From Cladosporium sp. IMV 00045 (lineage: Eukaryota; Ascomycota; Dothideomycetes; Cladosporiales; Cladosporiaceae), in contig MSJI02000115.1 in NCBI GenBank assembly GCA_001931905.2, forward strand, positions 6,604 through 29,372: a stretch of DNA of 22,769 nt, given 5' to 3'. The translations under genes and the position numbers were made by a program. Each line of letters begins with the position of its first letter. Position 1 is the first letter of the stretch. This document shows, in pieces, positions 1 through 9,400 of the stretch. The notes under the pieces are model-generated. The model was not told where the DNA came from, ran no database searches, and saw only the letters and a program-made list of their open reading frames with translations.

Positions 1-921
1 CCCCCCCGATTTATTATCCAGTCTCTTCATGTGCCCGCTCCTTTCAAGGATGCCTTCCATATGCGGAGTTATTTCTCCATCAAGGCGTGCTAGGACTACT
101 GGGGTATTAACTGAACGAGGCTTGTGAAATAAGAGTCCATACGATACAAGCGAACAAGCAGCAAAGCCCAAAGTTCCAAGCTCGAGAAGTGTTATCGGTA
201 GGTGTTTAGCCGCTCTTGTCAAGCAGCTTGCACAAAAGTAGAGAATTTGAACTGCGACGATAGCCTTTGCAAGAATATCACTCTTGGATCGATCTTGAAT
301 TTCGACTTTGGTCGGTAAGTGAGTGAGTTTCCAAGATGGATCCCGAACCTGGAGCATTCGAATCACAGAGTTCTCCGTGAGAGTGATCAAAGAGCAGCTA
401 GTGGATGGCATCTGGCCAATCTGCATCGTCGAATCTTGATGCTTCGTCAAGCGGACCGCGAATCCACCCATGTTCACGTGGAAAGCATGGACTAAAGACC
501 AGCTGGAGTCGGGGCATGCATCTGGATGCAACCCTTGCAGCCTTTCAAGAGTCCTCTTGGCATCAACCCAATTGAACATAGCAAAAGAATTATAGTATTC
601 CGGAGCCAGTATCGTCGCGACAGTCCACTTGACGTACGACTCGATCCCATTCCACCACCACTTGAGGTCTCCTTTCCAACCCATGTCCATATCTCTTCCA
701 TCACGCTGCTCGGGTACGTTGAGATGTAGCACAGTATATGTGCAAGCGATGATAGTGGCAAGACAGGTCCAAAAGATCTCAAGAGCGCCTCGGATGTTCG
801 GTGCCGAAACGAAGTTGTGTACATCCTGGTCTGGTAGTGTACAGTTTGGCTGAGAGAAGTGGTAAGCATAGACGGGTTCGATATGCGCCAGAGCTACCAA
901 GAGCAGTGCGAGGAAGACCAT
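1..921 (-). CDS. Fungal multispanning membrane protein of unknown function (partial, C-terminus outside window)
   Basis: One frame stays open from an ATG at 921 to base 1, giving 307 residues with no stop, so the C-terminus is missing. The chosen start gives a signal peptide (MVFLALLLVALA, probable cleavage after VYA near residue 19). A hydrophobic helix with the family hallmark IFWTCLATIIACTYTVLHLN follows. Further conserved blocks are VKWTVATILAPE, SLVHAFHVNMGGF and KVEIQDRSKSDILAK. Two helices follow near the visible end, and then a KP-x-x-V motif. From memory these blocks define a large fungal family of uncharacterised integral membrane proteins, often present in many copies per genome. 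No catalytic role is known to me. No intron is needed in the visible part. It diverges from the RTA1-like gene at 2041. Confidence 0.85.
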   Translation of the reverse strand, partial: MVFLALLLVALAHIEPVYAYHFSQPNCTLPDQDVHNFVSAPNIRGALEIFWTCLATIIACTYTVLHLNVPEQRDGRDMDMGWKGDLKWWWNGIESYVKWTVATILAPEYYNSFAMFNWVDAKRTLERLQGLHPDACPDSSWSLVHAFHVNMGGFAVRLTKHQDSTMQIGQMPSTSCSLITLTENSVIRMLQVRDPSWKLTHLPTKVEIQDRSKSDILAKAIVAVQILYFCASCLTRAAKHLPITLLELGTLGFAACSLVSYGLLFHKPRSVNTPVVLARLDGEITPHMEGILERSGHMKRLDNKSGG

Positions 922-2040
922 CGTTATCGCAGGGTTATGCTTTTGAATTTTGGTAGATTGCGAAAGCGAGAAGTAAAATGAGAGTATATCTTCAAGAAAT
1001 TGAGTAGGACACGAGAAGAACAGAATCAACGGAGGGAGGGGCCGTTCCACCTACCATACATAGCCTCGTTGACAGGGCGGTGGCGAGACGATAATGCAAG
1101 CCATCCGTTGCCTTATGGTGCATGTCTTCAGCCTTGTGTGACCAGACATGTCGTGGCCTGATATGATCCTAATGTTATCAATCGGCGTATGGGAAGGTGC
1201 ACTTCTGTGCAAGGACCTTTACGGCAACTCGTGGTCGCGAAAGACCCAGCAACATGTAGAATCCACAAAATGAAAGCCATCGACTGGTGTGATGCTTGAA
1301 GCTGGTGCCTAATCATGATATGTACACATACATGTATGTCAGATGGTGTTCGAGGCGAAGTACATCGATGCGTGACGTGTGCGAGCCTGCGAGTCGAGCT
1401 GAAAAGCGAGCTAGGCCATTTCTGTCCACGTTTGCGAGATGGAAGTCTCGTCTGAACAGCAGACTCTCACCGAGGCTTGATTGGACAGCCATGCACTTTA
1501 TTCGTACCGGAGACGTAAGCGGTCTACATGACTGCAGCTAACTAACGCCATCAACGAGCGTTTGGCGAGGCGGCTCCCACTACCAGGAGCATGGAGTCTC
1601 TTTTTCGCATCGCGAAGGATTCCATCCTAGCGCTTTTGCGAGATGTGGAGGGCTGCTCAGGCTGTTTGACGCATGCGCATGAGCCTTAGGTTTTCGATTC
1701 TGTTTTCGATGCTGGTCCTTCTCGGCCGAGAGCATTCAAAATGTAGGTGTTCATCGTCCTCGCAAAGTGGCACCAATCCCAAAAGAGAAGACTTCGCGAA
1801 CATACGTCCGCTATCAGAATGTCATTCAGGTGGGCTGATATGGATGTCATCGCGAGCCTTGTGTATAAGAAGATCCTGCTGCCGTGAGGTACCTGCCTTT
1901 TCTCTTTATGCAATTACATTCAACGTCGGACAACTCACCAACGATCCGTCTTCATTCACAACTGCCAGCCAGATAATATTCATCAGGCATACATCAGACT
2001 TTCCGATACCAAACCTCGTCATACCCCATACACCGCTAAG
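922..2040. other. Intergenic region between two divergent membrane-protein genes
   Basis: This stretch of about 1.1 kb lies between divergently transcribed genes and should hold both promoters. Short open frames occur on both strands, but none has a recognisable domain, signal peptide or splice structure that I trust. The only structure I noticed is a perfect 14-bp palindrome at 1326-1339. Confidence 0.6.
1326..1339. promoter_or_regulatory. Perfect 14-bp palindrome (possible operator)
   Basis: ACATACATGTATGT equals its own reverse complement. It lies 405 bp upstream of the membrane-protein start at 921 and about 700 bp upstream of the RTA1-like start at 2041. A dimeric regulator site is possible but not shown. 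It is alternating purine-pyrimidine over much of its length, so it could also be simple sequence. Confidence 0.3.
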
Positions 2041-3123
2041 ATGTCCTCTGAAGAATCGGAACTAGGCGTCTGGAATTGTACATTCGAATTGTGCAGCATC
2101 GAATGGACCATCTTCAAATACCGGCCCAGCTTGCCCGCCAACGCCATATTCATCGCCATCTTCGGCTTAAGTATGATTGTCCACGTCTATCAAGCATATC
2201 GCTGGAAGCAGTGGACTTTCGGTATCTTGTTCTCGCTCGGTTGCATTGCCGAGATGGTAGGCTACGGAGGAAGAGTCATTATGCATGACAACCCTTGGAG
2301 CTTTGTGGGATTCATGGTACAGATTGGTGAGTTGTTTCGAGAACTGTGACTTGAGTGTAGACTGACCTCTGTAGTGTGCATCACTCTTGCGCCTGTGTTC
2401 ATGACAGCGGCCATCTATATTACTCTCTACAAGAGGTAAGTCTGAGTTGTATCCCCAATGACAGAAATTCCGAGCTGATAAACCATGACCAGTATCATGA
2501 AACTCTCGCCATCAAGTGCACAGTTCAAGCCTGCGCTATATTTCCAGATCTTCATTCCTTGTGATGTTCTCTGCCTGGTCCTGCAAGCCGTCGGCGGTGC
2601 CATGTCTACGAAATCCAATGGCTCTTCTCAGACGGGCGTGGATGTTGCTCTGGCCGGTCTATCACTCCAAGTCGTGGTGATCTTCATGTTCATGGTTTTG
2701 TCGGTCCAGTATGCTTTCCGCTACCGTCGCGACGTCAAGGCTGGCAAGGTCTCCGGTGCCGGACTGGATGCGAAGTTCAAGGTTTTCGTGGTATGCCTCA
2801 GCCTGGCGACTCTGGTCATCTTTATCAGATGTGCATTCCGCATCTATGAATTGAGCGAAGGATATACTGGTTCGGCGTTCCATGATGAGGGGATGTTCAT
2901 CGGTTTGGAGAGTGTGTAAGTCTTGTCGTGATCCAACAAAGAGTGCCGAGCAATTTGAAACAAAATCTGACTCGAGCACAGTATGATCATCCTCGCAACT
3001 CTATCCTTGAACGTCGGACACCCTGGTCTTGCATTCGGTCCTCGCAATGACGGTGCCACAAAGTCCAGCCGAGACGAAGAGTATACGAGCAGTGAAGAGG
3101 TCAAGCAGGAGCCTGCCGTGTAA
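2041..3123 (+). CDS. RTA1-like seven-transmembrane protein (lipid-translocating exporter family)
   Basis: Exons are 2041-2326, 2375-2435, 2493-2915 and 2982-3123, encoding 303 residues. All introns are GT-AG (48, 57 and 66 nt) and every phase closes. RTA1/Rsb1-family proteins are fungal plasma-membrane proteins linked to lipid efflux and to resistance to membrane-active compounds; the substrate here is unknown. Seven hydrophobic helices can be seen, the first near residues 34-54 and the second near 60-80. Family motifs include EMVGYGGRV in helix 2, FIRCAFRIYEL before the last loop, and LNVGHPG after helix 7. The N-terminus is short with two Cys, and the C-terminal tail is charged (SSRDEEYTSSEEV), both usual for the family. 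The ATG follows a 5' leader, and no upstream exon is needed. Confidence 0.93.
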
Positions 3124-4108
3124 GAAAGTGCGCGGCAAGACTGTGAATTAGATTGGAGGTGCTCGGCGATCTTGGTGTCCAGGTTCGGCGTCTGTGTGCA
3201 GTAGTATAATAGTCAAATAGATTGCTGTCCCCTGTTTTAGTGCATCAGGTAATTTCCATTCGGGACCTGCAGACTCGGGCAGACAAGCAGCAGCTTCACG
3301 TTGTAGAAGGCAACCCTAAAGGTCTTCAAGCAGAAAATGCTGCCCTAATTTAATGGTGCACTCTTATACTGTTAGTCTGTAGGTTATGTTGACGAAGGTA
3401 TTGAAGGATCGTGGTTCTGTTCTTTCTTCTGCGATCTTGCGTACGCTTTAGGCAGGAGTTTTCCCAAGTCTCAGGTCTCATCGCCCCACCGGGCAGTGCT
3501 ACTTGCAAACTCGGCTCGACCCCCTAACTCGGCTGTATCGCTTTTGACAGGGTGTCCTCCGTATTCTTGCAATGACACAGACACCGGCAAATGTCGCTTC
3601 ATGCACAATGGCGAACATGTTGGGCCCTAAGTCGATCGCTTAGGGCACATGAAACCCTACCACGCGATGCCAAGCCATGGCAAGCCAGGGCACGTTTGAC
3701 ATAGGCGCTATCGACCACATTCTCGACTTCACCTTATACATGCCGACCAACATGCAGTGTCAGAAAACGGCAAGCCGCCGGTCAAGTTTTGTCTATATCA
3801 TCTATTGACGTCTGCCGGACCGGCGCCGCCTTGTGCTTGTTATATTGTGTTGGCTTGCCAAGTCAAACCTCCAATCCTCCGGCCGTACAATGCTGCTCCC
3901 TGTAGCGATGACCACAGACTAGTTGTCAATCCTTAGGTAGGTACTCAAAGTGGTATATATGTTGAGTCTGCTGCGAGCAACAGTAGGTTCTATTCTCCAT
4001 CCATCTCGCATCAGTCCTTCGTTTTTTCCATCGATTCAAGAGCTCTGGCAGCCATTCGTTCATTCTCTTCAGCCAAAACATCCTCCAACTGTACAATCAC
4101 CATCAACC
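3124..4108 (+). promoter_or_regulatory. LPMO upstream region with repeated GGCAAGCC, CCAAT and TATA elements
   Basis: No gene is seen in these 985 bp. The proximal part reads as a fungal promoter. A TATATAT box lies at 3954-3960, about 150 bp before the LPMO ATG, and is followed by a pyrimidine-rich leader. A CCAAT box (HAP complex) is at 3871-3875. A match to the carbon-repressor CreA consensus SYGGRG is present on the minus strand at 3484-3489. The octamer GGCAAGCC occurs at 3679-3686 and 3769-3776, and in reverse at 3852-3859, with a one-mismatch copy at 3669-3676. A 9-bp direct repeat (AACTCGGCT) is at 3508-3516 and 3526-3534. Functions are inferred from consensus only. Confidence 0.5.
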
Positions 4109-5291
4109 ATGTTCCCTAAGCCGCTTTACTCTTTGGCCGCCGCGCTGCTGGCAGCGCAGGCCGCTCACGGTCACTACATCTTCTCGCAGCTGAGTGGGTT
4201 TTGCACCGCGACACTCAAAAACCAAAGACAGGAGCTAACATACCCTTCCAGTCGTCAACGACGAAGCCATTGGAGGTGACTACGACTACATCCGCAAGAA
4301 CAGCAACGACTACCAGCCGTCGTTCACCGACGAGGTCATCAACTCCGAGGACCTCAGGTGTAACAAGGGCGCCCTTAGTTCGTCTGCCCAGACTTACGAT
4401 GCTAAACCCGGTGACAAGATCGCGGCCAAGCTGTGGTACAACGAGCTCATCGAGCACCCTGGCCCCGGGATGATCTACATGTCCAAGGCCCCTGGCTCCG
4501 TCTCCGAGTACATGGGTGACGGAGACTGGTTCAAGGTCTGGGAGAGCGGCCCCAACGGCCCTGCCAACGTCGACGACAGCTGGGGCACCTGGCAGCAGGA
4601 CCGCATGGAGTTCACCGTCCCTGATGACATCCCCGATGGCGAGTACCTGGTCCGCTTCGAGCACGTCGGTATTCACGAGAACCACGTTGGCAAGTCTCAG
4701 TTCTACATGGAGTGCGCCCAGATTGCCATCACCGGTGGTGGCGATGGTGTCCCCGGCCCAACCGTCCAGATCCCAGGTGTCTACACCGCACAGGACCCAG
4801 CTTTCACTTACAGCATCTGGGGTGGTGATGATGGTTCCGGATACGAGATGCCCGGCCCGGCCGTCTGGACCGGTGGCGCGTCAGGTGGCAGCAGCTTGTC
4901 CTCCGGCTCATCTTCCTCTTCCTCTGGTTCCTCTGAGAGCAGCTCCAGCTCTTCCGAGACCGAGGCGCCATCGTCCGGTTCTTCTTCAGCCCCGGCCTCT
5001 GGATCTTCGGAGGCTCCCTCTTCTGGATCTTCGGCCCCTAGCACCGGCTCTGAGGCTTCCAGCTCTGGCTCCGAGGCCCCGGTCGACGCCTCTGCCAGCC
5101 AGGGCGGCAACCAGTGGGGACAGACTGGCGGCGAGGCGACCGCTGCTCCCGCTGCTAACCAGAACAACGGCGGCTGGGGTGGCAGCTGGGCTCCCCAGAA
5201 CAACCAGGGTGGCTGGGGCAAGCGTGACGACTGCGCTGTCGAGTACGTCGGCGGCGGTGCTGCTCGCGCTCGCCGCTCTGTCAAGGCTTAA
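4109..5291 (+). CDS. AA9 lytic polysaccharide monooxygenase with Ser-rich C-terminal extension
   Basis: Exons are 4109-4193 and 4252-5291 (58-nt intron), encoding 374 residues. AA9 enzymes are secreted mono-copper enzymes that oxidatively cleave cellulose and related glucans. The signal peptide ends AAHG, leaving His22 as the mature N-terminus, which is the essential first ligand of the histidine brace. His97 (EHPGPG) is the second copper histidine and Tyr180 the axial ligand. His170 and Gln178 are second-sphere residues, and Cys65-Cys183 fits the conserved disulfide. The catalytic domain ends near residue 235 after the typical YEMPGPAVW. A Ser/Gly/Ala-rich linker, a Gly/Trp/Asn-rich patch and a basic end with KR at 352-353 follow; there is no CBM1. 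Codon choice is strongly C-ending, suggesting high expression. The start was fixed by the signal peptide. Substrate specificity cannot be read from sequence. Confidence 0.95.
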
Positions 5292-5925
5292 GTACCTGGT
5301 TTAGTGTTGGACACAGTCTCTCTGATGTGTTGAATACCGTTTCTTCTAGTCGAGCAACGATTCATTTTGGTTACGATTAGGAGGACCTGCGTCGGAGATG
5401 ACTGTGTCTTGTCCGTGGAATTTCTTCTGGTTTGGTGGATTTTGGTGGATGTTGTAGCTTTCTTGTTTCGGAATCTAAAATAAACACGTGAGTGGACCGA
5501 ACATATTGTGGCCGTCTCTTTCTCTTCCTCATTGCTCTTGCCAGCTTTCAAAAGTTTTGCGCATGTGAACACTCTGGGCCTTGGCCTGTTGCAGGAAAAA
5601 GTTGCCTTCGCGATGCCAGCTCAGGATCTTGCCGGTCATTAGAAGGGCGTTCACAGAAACAGAGAGGTAGAACGTGGATTATAGAAGCCTTGTTCCTTCA
5701 GATGTTCCAATCGTTCCTCTAGAGATATCGATTTCACTCATGAAATGTTCATGGCAGCCATGGAAACTCAAAAGTTCGAATATACTTTGGGGATCTGATC
5801 CCGATCAACGTTTGATGGAATTCTGCTCCAGACATTCCACTGCCACTCTAACACCTCACAACAGTCAAAATTTCCACTCTGTTCAACAGCGACAGAAAAA
5901 AATCACTCAACGTTTCAATATCATC
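5292..5925 (+). other. LPMO 3' UTR and ankyrin-gene promoter
   Basis: This is the gap between two tandem genes. An AATAAA signal at 5479-5484 is a plausible polyadenylation signal for the LPMO transcript. It is followed immediately by an E-box-like CACGTG at 5485-5490. The frame of the ankyrin gene happens to be open upstream from about 5674, but that stretch is low in conserved character and is treated as 5' leader. Confidence 0.5.
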
Positions 5926-6645
5926 ATGTTTATCCCCACCGAGGATCCACGAGCAAAAGCTGCCACAAATGCACTTCACACCGGAAACGTACGCGACCTC
6001 GAGCAACTTCTAACAGACCACCCTGAGCTCTCCACCGCGTACATCGGAGACAGCACTGAAGCACGCACTTTACTACACATCCTAGCCGACTGGCCTGGGA
6101 AACTTCCCAATGCATCTGACAATGCCCGAACCTTAATTACCGCAGGAGCAGACGTCAACGCAGAATTTCAGGGGGACCTGCACTCAGAAACACCCCTTCA
6201 CTGGGCCGCAAGCAACAATGACATTGCTCTACTTGATACACTGCTAGACTGCGGAGCTAACATCAACGCTGGAGGAGGTGTGATAGCTGAAACACCTCTC
6301 GCCGACGCCCGCGCTTTCTTGCAATTCGAAGCCGCTCACAGACTCATCGCTCGTGGTGCAAATGCGACTTTGCAGGATGTGGCGACTCTCGGGCTTATGG
6401 ATCGTGCCAGAGGTTACGTTGAAGGATCGCCTCCTTCGAAGACTGATACGAGCTACGCTCTCTGGAATGCTTGTCATGGGAGTCAGCTTGAGACTGCAAG
6501 ATTTTTGCATGGCATGGGAGGAGATGTGAATGTTATACCGCCTTGGGAAAACCTGGCGCCTTTGGACGCGGCTCGCAGAAGCGGTGCTGAAGATGTGTCA
6601 GGATGGCTTGAGAGTATCGGTGCTCGCTCTTACAATGAGCAGTGA
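5926..6645 (+). CDS. Ankyrin-repeat protein resembling a bacterial family
   Basis: This is a single-exon gene of 239 residues. Ankyrin repeats are visible at about 47-80 (TLLHILADWP then AGADVNA), 88-115 (ETPLHWAAS then CGANINA), 122-148 (ETPLADARAF then RGANA), and 177-225 (ALWNACHG then APLDAARRSGA). Ankyrin repeats mediate protein-protein contacts; no enzymatic domain, signal peptide or membrane helix is present, so the protein is probably cytosolic. The order LLH-x-x-x-DWPG, ETPLHWAAS, TPLADARAF and LDAARRSGA matches, from memory, a family common in actinobacteria. That and the lack of introns suggest ancient transfer, although fungal copies may be widespread. An ATG further upstream would add about 84 residues of non-conserved sequence; 5926 is preferred because the family's sequence starts here. 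The gene is convergent with the oxidase at 6779. Confidence 0.85.
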   Translation: MFIPTEDPRAKAATNALHTGNVRDLEQLLTDHPELSTAYIGDSTEARTLLHILADWPGKLPNASDNARTLITAGADVNAEFQGDLHSETPLHWAASNNDIALLDTLLDCGANINAGGGVIAETPLADARAFLQFEAAHRLIARGANATLQDVATLGLMDRARGYVEGSPPSKTDTSYALWNACHGSQLETARFLHGMGGDVNVIPPWENLAPLDAARRSGAEDVSGWLESIGARSYNEQ

Positions 6646-6778
6646 TATCAGCGGATCATCTGCGTGAGAGTATGTCTCATCCTAGACGTGTGCAGCTGGA
6701 CACTATCATTCAACATACTGAGACCGCCTGGAGGATCTGTGGCTGCACAAATTCGAGGCTCTATTTCAATTATTCAGT

Positions 6779-8022
6779 CTATAGCTTTGCTACGCCAAAC
6801 CCAGTCTTCTTAGCACGCCCGAGCATGCTCCTCGAAATATCCCTCAACCTCGCCACACCCATCAATGCCATTGTTCTTGCAAGCTCACGCTCAAGGATGT
6901 GTAGGACTCCTTCGACTCCTTTCTGGCCATCCCAAGCCAAGCCCCAGAGCGCGGTCCTTCCGATAAGGCACAAGTCTGCGCCGAGAGCTAATGCCTTGAA
7001 CACATCGCTACCTCGGCTGATACCGCCATCGAATATCACCGGTATCTTGCCCCGTACCGCATCAGCGATCTCGGGCAACATCTCCAAAGTCGAGGGAACG
7101 CCATCGAGCTGTCTACCACCGTGGTTCGACACGATAACACCATCCACCCCAGCTTCGACGGCACGCTTCGCATCCTCTTCCGTCATGATACCCTTGAGAA
7201 GAATCTTCATCTTCGTCTGAGAGCGCAGCCAGGGGATGACTTCGTCCCATCGTAGGCCCATATCTACCAGGCTATCCCAGTGCTCATCCACAATTTGCTT
7301 GAAATCGGCTGCGGTCTTCGCCTGGAGTAGAAGTGCAGCTTTAGACACTCCGCCAGCACTGCGAGACTTGACATTGGACATCGCCATGCCTTTCGGTAGC
7401 TGTAGAGGCTTCTTGCGCTCATGAATGCGGTTGCCGAGAACCACCGTGTCTACTGTCAAGACCAGCGCTTCGTAGCCAGAGTTCTCCGCCCGGCGGATCA
7501 GGTCTGAGGTCAGATCTCGGGAATTCAGAAAGTAAAGCTGGAACCATGGCTTCGGGTAGTGATCGTCTCTGGCCGGCAGGGCGCTTGCGACGTCTTCGAG
7601 AGATGTGGTGGCGTTCGACGAGAGTGTGATATTAGTGCCGAGTTTGTACGCCGCGCGGGCGACGTCTGCTTCGCCATTTCCGCCTGCGAGTTTCTGGTAG
7701 GCGCTTGGGGCGATGGCGATTGGTATGTCGTAGCGTTTGCCGAGGATGGTCGTGGTTGTGTCGATTTGTGTTACGTCACGTAAGACTTGCGGTCGGAAGA
7801 GGAGTCTGAGGGTGATGTTATTAGTATGGGCAGCGAGACGAGGATGACAAAGATACCGTACTTCTTGAATATCTGCTCGTTTCGACGGACAGACTGCTCT
7901 TCGTCTGCGCCGGTCGTGTAGTAATCCCACACTGCTGGATCGAGACGCTGTTTCGCGATAACCTTCACATCTTCAACGGTAATTGGATTCGTCGCCTCGG
8001 CGTCTGGTGTGGCGTGGGGCAT
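6779..8022 (-). CDS. Peroxisomal FMN-dependent 2-hydroxy-acid oxidase (glycolate/L-lactate oxidase family)
   Basis: Exons on the minus strand are 8022-7862 and 7805-6779 (56-nt intron with an ACTAATAAC branch region), encoding 395 residues. The family oxidises L-2-hydroxy acids such as glycolate or lactate to 2-oxo acids with FMN; oxidases return the electrons to O2 and produce H2O2. Key residues by alignment to spinach glycolate oxidase are Tyr34 (DYYTTGADEE), the Tyr in FQLYFLN, the Lys in ILLKGIM, and the active-site His and Arg in SNHGGRQLDG. The phosphate-binding DGGISRGSDV and GRTALWG also match. The last three residues are AKL, a type 1 peroxisomal signal. There is no cytochrome b5 domain or mitochondrial presequence, so it is not a yeast-type flavocytochrome b2. 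The donor GTACGG was chosen because it alone restores FKK-LLFRP in frame. The substrate is not predictable. Confidence 0.93.
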
Positions 8023-9400
8023 CTTGGAATATATGTACAGTATAGAGCAAACGCTTGGGTATTAGAGTATATTGAAAGAAAAAGTGAAAGAAGAATGGAA
8101 GAATGGAGGAGAGAATGTAGGACTGCGCTCGCCTATATCGCTGATATCACGTCTGGTCGGCGTTTGATAACGCCATTGGAAAGGCCTCTTCGGTTTTCTA
8201 AAAGTTTGAAGGATCTTGTCGCGTCTCTTGGCGCCATCCATCCTTCAAACTTCAGCAAGAGTGGACGTCCGAGGTCGCTGCACGAATCATAGAAGAGGAA
8301 AACAATCCCGACGATAACGAGCTGTGACTGCCGCCTGCGGCCAAGGCAAAAGTGGGGGGATTCACAACTATTGAATATCCGTCAGCGACATTCTGCATGT
8401 AAAGAACACTGTACTAATTCTTTCGTGTATAGGCATTTCTGTTTCCCACGGCTATTCAACGTGGTTACCGATCTGTTCATCGGACAGCGTTTATTATGCA
8501 TTTTGAGAGGCGGAGTGAGACGCCATTTGTTTCAATCGCCGACATGATCTTTGCCCTGAGACAGCGATTCGGGACCTGCACGGTGGTGCTTCCTCGACGA
8601 GTTTGCCGAGAATAAATCAAATTGGTACCATGACGAAGTTCATTCCCAACTACTTCTACGAAAAAGTTACCCACTGAGTATGGCGATGCAAACAAAGACC
8701 ATCTGACACCTCGGACATTTGCCCTCATATGATACGCTCTAAACCAGCTCTGCGCATCGGGCGAAGGGGTGGCACTTCAATGTGGTCAGAGTCGTTCGGG
8801 GAAGACATCCCATCGTGGACATGAAGCTGCTGGCAGGTAATATATGCCTGTTCCTGGATGCTTGTTGAAATCTCACGACACGCATCAATCCGAAGCTCGT
8901 GGCTGACCAACCCAGCCGTACGAGCTGACGCTGGACCTGCTTTTGATTGTTTCAACCTCACAGGCTTTGCGAACATGACAATAGAGAGGAGATGATTATG
9001 AGATGTCAATCCACGATCATGATGTTTATGATGCCGACTTCTCGTCGACAGACACGAGTTCACTTCGACCAAGCAAGCCCCCAGCCAGACTATCAAATGC
9101 TTGACGGGAGCCCACAGAATGCTGTGTAACATGTACCGGCAGAAAGGCAACGCACAACCTACAATCAGCGACCCATGCATCACGCTCACACGAGCTCCTC
9201 TTCCATTTGCGGCCCAAAACACCCTGTCGTGCCAGCCTCGGGGCTGAGAGGTCTGAGTCTCGCCCATGCCGATGTAATACAACGCTTATGTTGCATACAG
9301 CAGACACGCAGACAAGCGAATGCATTTTCCCCTTTTCTAAGACATCTTCTGTTCAACACTCTTGCTTCACGACAGTTCCCTTGCTTGTCATCTAGACACA
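8023..9400. other. Intergenic region between divergent genes; no convincing gene
   Basis: About 1.4 kb lies between the oxidase (minus) and the Cys-rich surface protein (plus). Several mid-sized open frames exist, including one on the minus strand at 8725-9282. They lack family motifs, a start context or fungal codon bias that I can support. Both flanking promoters must lie here; I see no strong TATA or palindromic site. Confidence 0.5.

Noticed and set aside
492..869. Minus-strand 125-codon open frame
   Set aside because: It overlaps, in another frame, the much better supported membrane protein at 1-921, which carries conserved family blocks.
4516..5304. Long open frames in the second plus frame and on the minus strand (4808-5284) over the LPMO tail
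   Set aside because: They are by-products of GC-rich, C-ending Ser/Gly/Ala codons; the translations are compositionally extreme with no domain, while the AA9 frame carries all catalytic residues.
5674..5925. Upstream extension of the ankyrin protein
   Set aside because: The frame is open with an ATG, but the added 84 residues lack repeat character and the conserved family sequence begins at the 5926 start.
6642..7220. Plus-strand 192-codon open frame
   Set aside because: Antisense shadow of the FMN-dependent oxidase.
8725..9282. Minus-strand open frame of up to 185 codons
   Set aside because: No family motif, no good start context or introns, and His/Arg-rich composition without pattern; most likely chance.
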